Source: CAZXBB01 sp964638815 (lineage in GTDB: Bacteria; Planctomycetota; Phycisphaerae; Phycisphaerales; SM1A02). From it: a DNA stretch of 8,305 nucleotides. How positions within the stretch are numbered: position 1 is the stretch's first letter; each line of letters opens with the position of its first letter. Shown here piece by piece: positions 6,905 to 8,305 of the stretch. Both the position numbers and the translations under genes were made by a program. The notes beneath the pieces were generated by a model, which was not told the origin of the DNA, searched no databases, and worked only from the letters and a program-made list of their open reading frames with translations. Where the stretch lies: contig CAZXBB010000314.1 of NCBI GenBank assembly GCA_964638815.1, positions 1 through 8,305 of the forward strand, in the 5' to 3' direction.

Positions 6905-8305
6905 ATGGCCGGCGGGATCGCCATCGTGGGCATGGCCTGCATCTACCCGGACGCCGCGTCGCCGGCGGAGCTGTGGGAGAACGTGCTGGCGCGGCGCCGC
7001 GCGTTCCGCGCGATACCCGACGAGCGCTTGCGCGCCGAGGACTACTACAGCCCCGATCGCGACGAGCCCGACCGCACGTACGTCGCGCAGGCCGCCGTGA
7101 TCGAGGGCTACGTCTTCGACCGCGTGGCGTTCCGCGTCGCGGGCGCCACGTACCGCGCGGCGGACCTCGCGCACTGGATCACGCTCGACGTCGCACAGCG
7201 CGCGCTCGATGACGCGGGCTTCGGCGGGGGGGAGGGGCTGCCGCGACGCACGACCGGCGTGCACCTGGGCAACACGCTGACCGGCGAGTTCTCCCGCGCG
7301 AACGTGATGCGGCTGCGCTGGCCGTACGTGCGGCGTGTCGTGGAGGCCGGGCTCGTCGAGGAGGGCTGGGACGCCGCCCGGCGGCGCGACTTCCTCGCCA
7401 CGCTCGAGGTCTCGTACAAGGGCGCGTTCCCGCCGGTCGGCAACGAGACGCTGGCGGGGGGGCTCTCCAACACGATCGCCGGGCGGATCTGCAACCACTT
7501 CGACCTGAAGGGCGGCGGCTACACCGTGGACGGCGCGTGCTCGTCGTCACTGCTCGCCGTGACGACGAGCTGCGGGCACCTCGCGCAGGGAGAGCTCGAC
7601 GTGGCCGTCGCGGGGGGCGTGGACCTCAGCCTGGATCCCTTCGAGCTCGTCGGGTTCGCGAAGACCGGCGCGCTCGCCCCCGAGGACATGCGCGTCTACG
7701 ACACGCGCTCCGCCGGCTTCTGGCCGGGGGAGGGCTGCGGCCTCGTCGTCCTGATGCGTCACGCCGACGCCGTTGCGCAGGGGCGCCGCGTCTACGCGGT
7801 CATCGAAGGGTGGGGCGTGTCGTCGGACGGCAGCGGCGGCATCACCCGGCCGGACACCGAGGGCCAGCGTCTCGCGATCGATCGCGCGTACGCGCGGGCG
7901 GGCTACGGCATCGACACGATCGGCTACCTCGAAGGTCACGGCACGGGCACGAACGTGGGCGACGCCACCGAGCTCGAGGTGCTCGGCCGTGCGCGGCGCG
8001 ACGCCGACCCCGCAGCACCGCCGGTGCCGATCGGCTCGATCAAGGCGAACATCGGTCACACGAAGGCCGCGGCGGGGGTCGCCGGGCTCCTCAAGGCGAC
8101 CATGGCGATTCACGAGGGCGTGCTGCCGCCGACGACGGGCTGCGATCGGCCACAGGAGTCGTTGCGCGGCGCCGACCGCGCGCTGACGGTCCTCGACGCG
8201 CCGCGGCCGTGGGCGACGCAGCCCCGGCGCGCGGCGGTGAGCGCCATGGGCTTCGGTGGCATCAACACGCACGTCGTCCTCGCGGCGTCCGCGGACGCGA
8301 CGCGG
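6905..8305 (+). CDS. pksE: Enediyne-type iterative polyketide synthase PksE (5' part, ketosynthase domain)
   Basis: The first 467 codons are present and the gene runs off the window. PksE enzymes are iterative type I synthases, usually near 1,900-2,000 residues with KS-AT-ACP-KR-DH-PPTase order, that build a linear polyene from malonyl units. Only the KS is visible. It begins at the N-terminus (IAIVGMACIYPDA from residue 5), has the active-site Cys212 in VDGACSSSLL, His345 in EGHGTGTNVGD and His385 in IKANIGHTKAAAG, and ends at GFGGINTHVVL (449-459). PksE-like marks are AGATYRAADLAHWI at 79-92, the block FSRANVMRLRWPYVRR at 129-144 and NTIAGRICNHFDLKGGGY at 189-206. A Gly replaces the usual Thr two residues before the catalytic Cys. 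All catalytic residues are intact. The gap to unbU is 3 bases. A PUFA-synthase KS is the nearest alternative, but the neighbours and these blocks favour PksE. Confidence 0.95.
   Translation, partial: MAGGIAIVGMACIYPDAASPAELWENVLARRRAFRAIPDERLRAEDYYSPDRDEPDRTYVAQAAVIEGYVFDRVAFRVAGATYRAADLAHWITLDVAQRALDDAGFGGGEGLPRRTTGVHLGNTLTGEFSRANVMRLRWPYVRRVVEAGLVEEGWDAARRRDFLATLEVSYKGAFPPVGNETLAGGLSNTIAGRICNHFDLKGGGYTVDGACSSSLLAVTTSCGHLAQGELDVAVAGGVDLSLDPFELVGFAKTGALAPEDMRVYDTRSAGFWPGEGCGLVVLMRHADAVAQGRRVYAVIEGWGVSSDGSGGITRPDTEGQRLAIDRAYARAGYGIDTIGYLEGHGTGTNVGDATELEVLGRARRDADPAAPPVPIGSIKANIGHTKAAAGVAGLLKATMAIHEGVLPPTTGCDRPQESLRGADRALTVLDAPRPWATQPRRAAVSAMGFGGINTHVVLAASADATR

Noticed and set aside
7547..8272. 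A 241-residue minus-strand open frame opposite pksE
   Set aside because: It is a shadow of the ketosynthase, whose catalytic motifs are intact on the plus strand.

Overview
The window is a very GC-rich bacterial segment (GC judged by eye at about 70% or more, with G/C at nearly every third codon position). The lineage cannot be fixed from the sequence. High GC would suit an actinomycete, a myxobacterium or related former deltaproteobacterium, or another high-GC phylum. Nothing here is diagnostic, and no RNA gene or phylogenetic marker is present.

Layout. Positions 50-2791 (minus strand) hold one large MMPL/RND-type membrane transporter of 913 aa. A 245-base divergent intergenic region (2792-3036) follows. 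It contains a G-run tract, the only relatively AT-rich patch nearby, an imperfect 25-bp dyad and the ribosome binding site of the next gene. From 3037 to the window edge, four plus-strand genes are packed tightly: a DUF1702/UnbL protein (328 aa), an FG-GAP plus ASPIC/UnbV protein (648 aa), a polytopic RnfD/NqrB-like UnbU protein (312 aa), and the first 467 codons of a polyketide synthase whose ketosynthase domain looks like that of enediyne PKSs (PksE). The first two junctions are 4-base ATGA overlaps and the third is a 3-base gap. Each start has a purine-rich Shine-Dalgarno sequence.

Interpretation. UnbL, UnbV, UnbU and PksE together form the conserved 'warhead' cassette known from enediyne antitumour antibiotic clusters. 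PksE is the iterative synthase that makes the linear polyene precursor. The three Unb proteins are conserved accessory proteins, proposed to help turn the polyene into the enediyne core, and their exact chemistry is not settled as far as I know. The divergent transporter is a reasonable but unproven candidate for export or self-protection. The left edge of a likely enediyne or enediyne-like cluster therefore appears to lie in this window. The rest of PksE, the expected hot-dog thioesterase (TebC/E10) and the tailoring genes would lie to the right, outside it.
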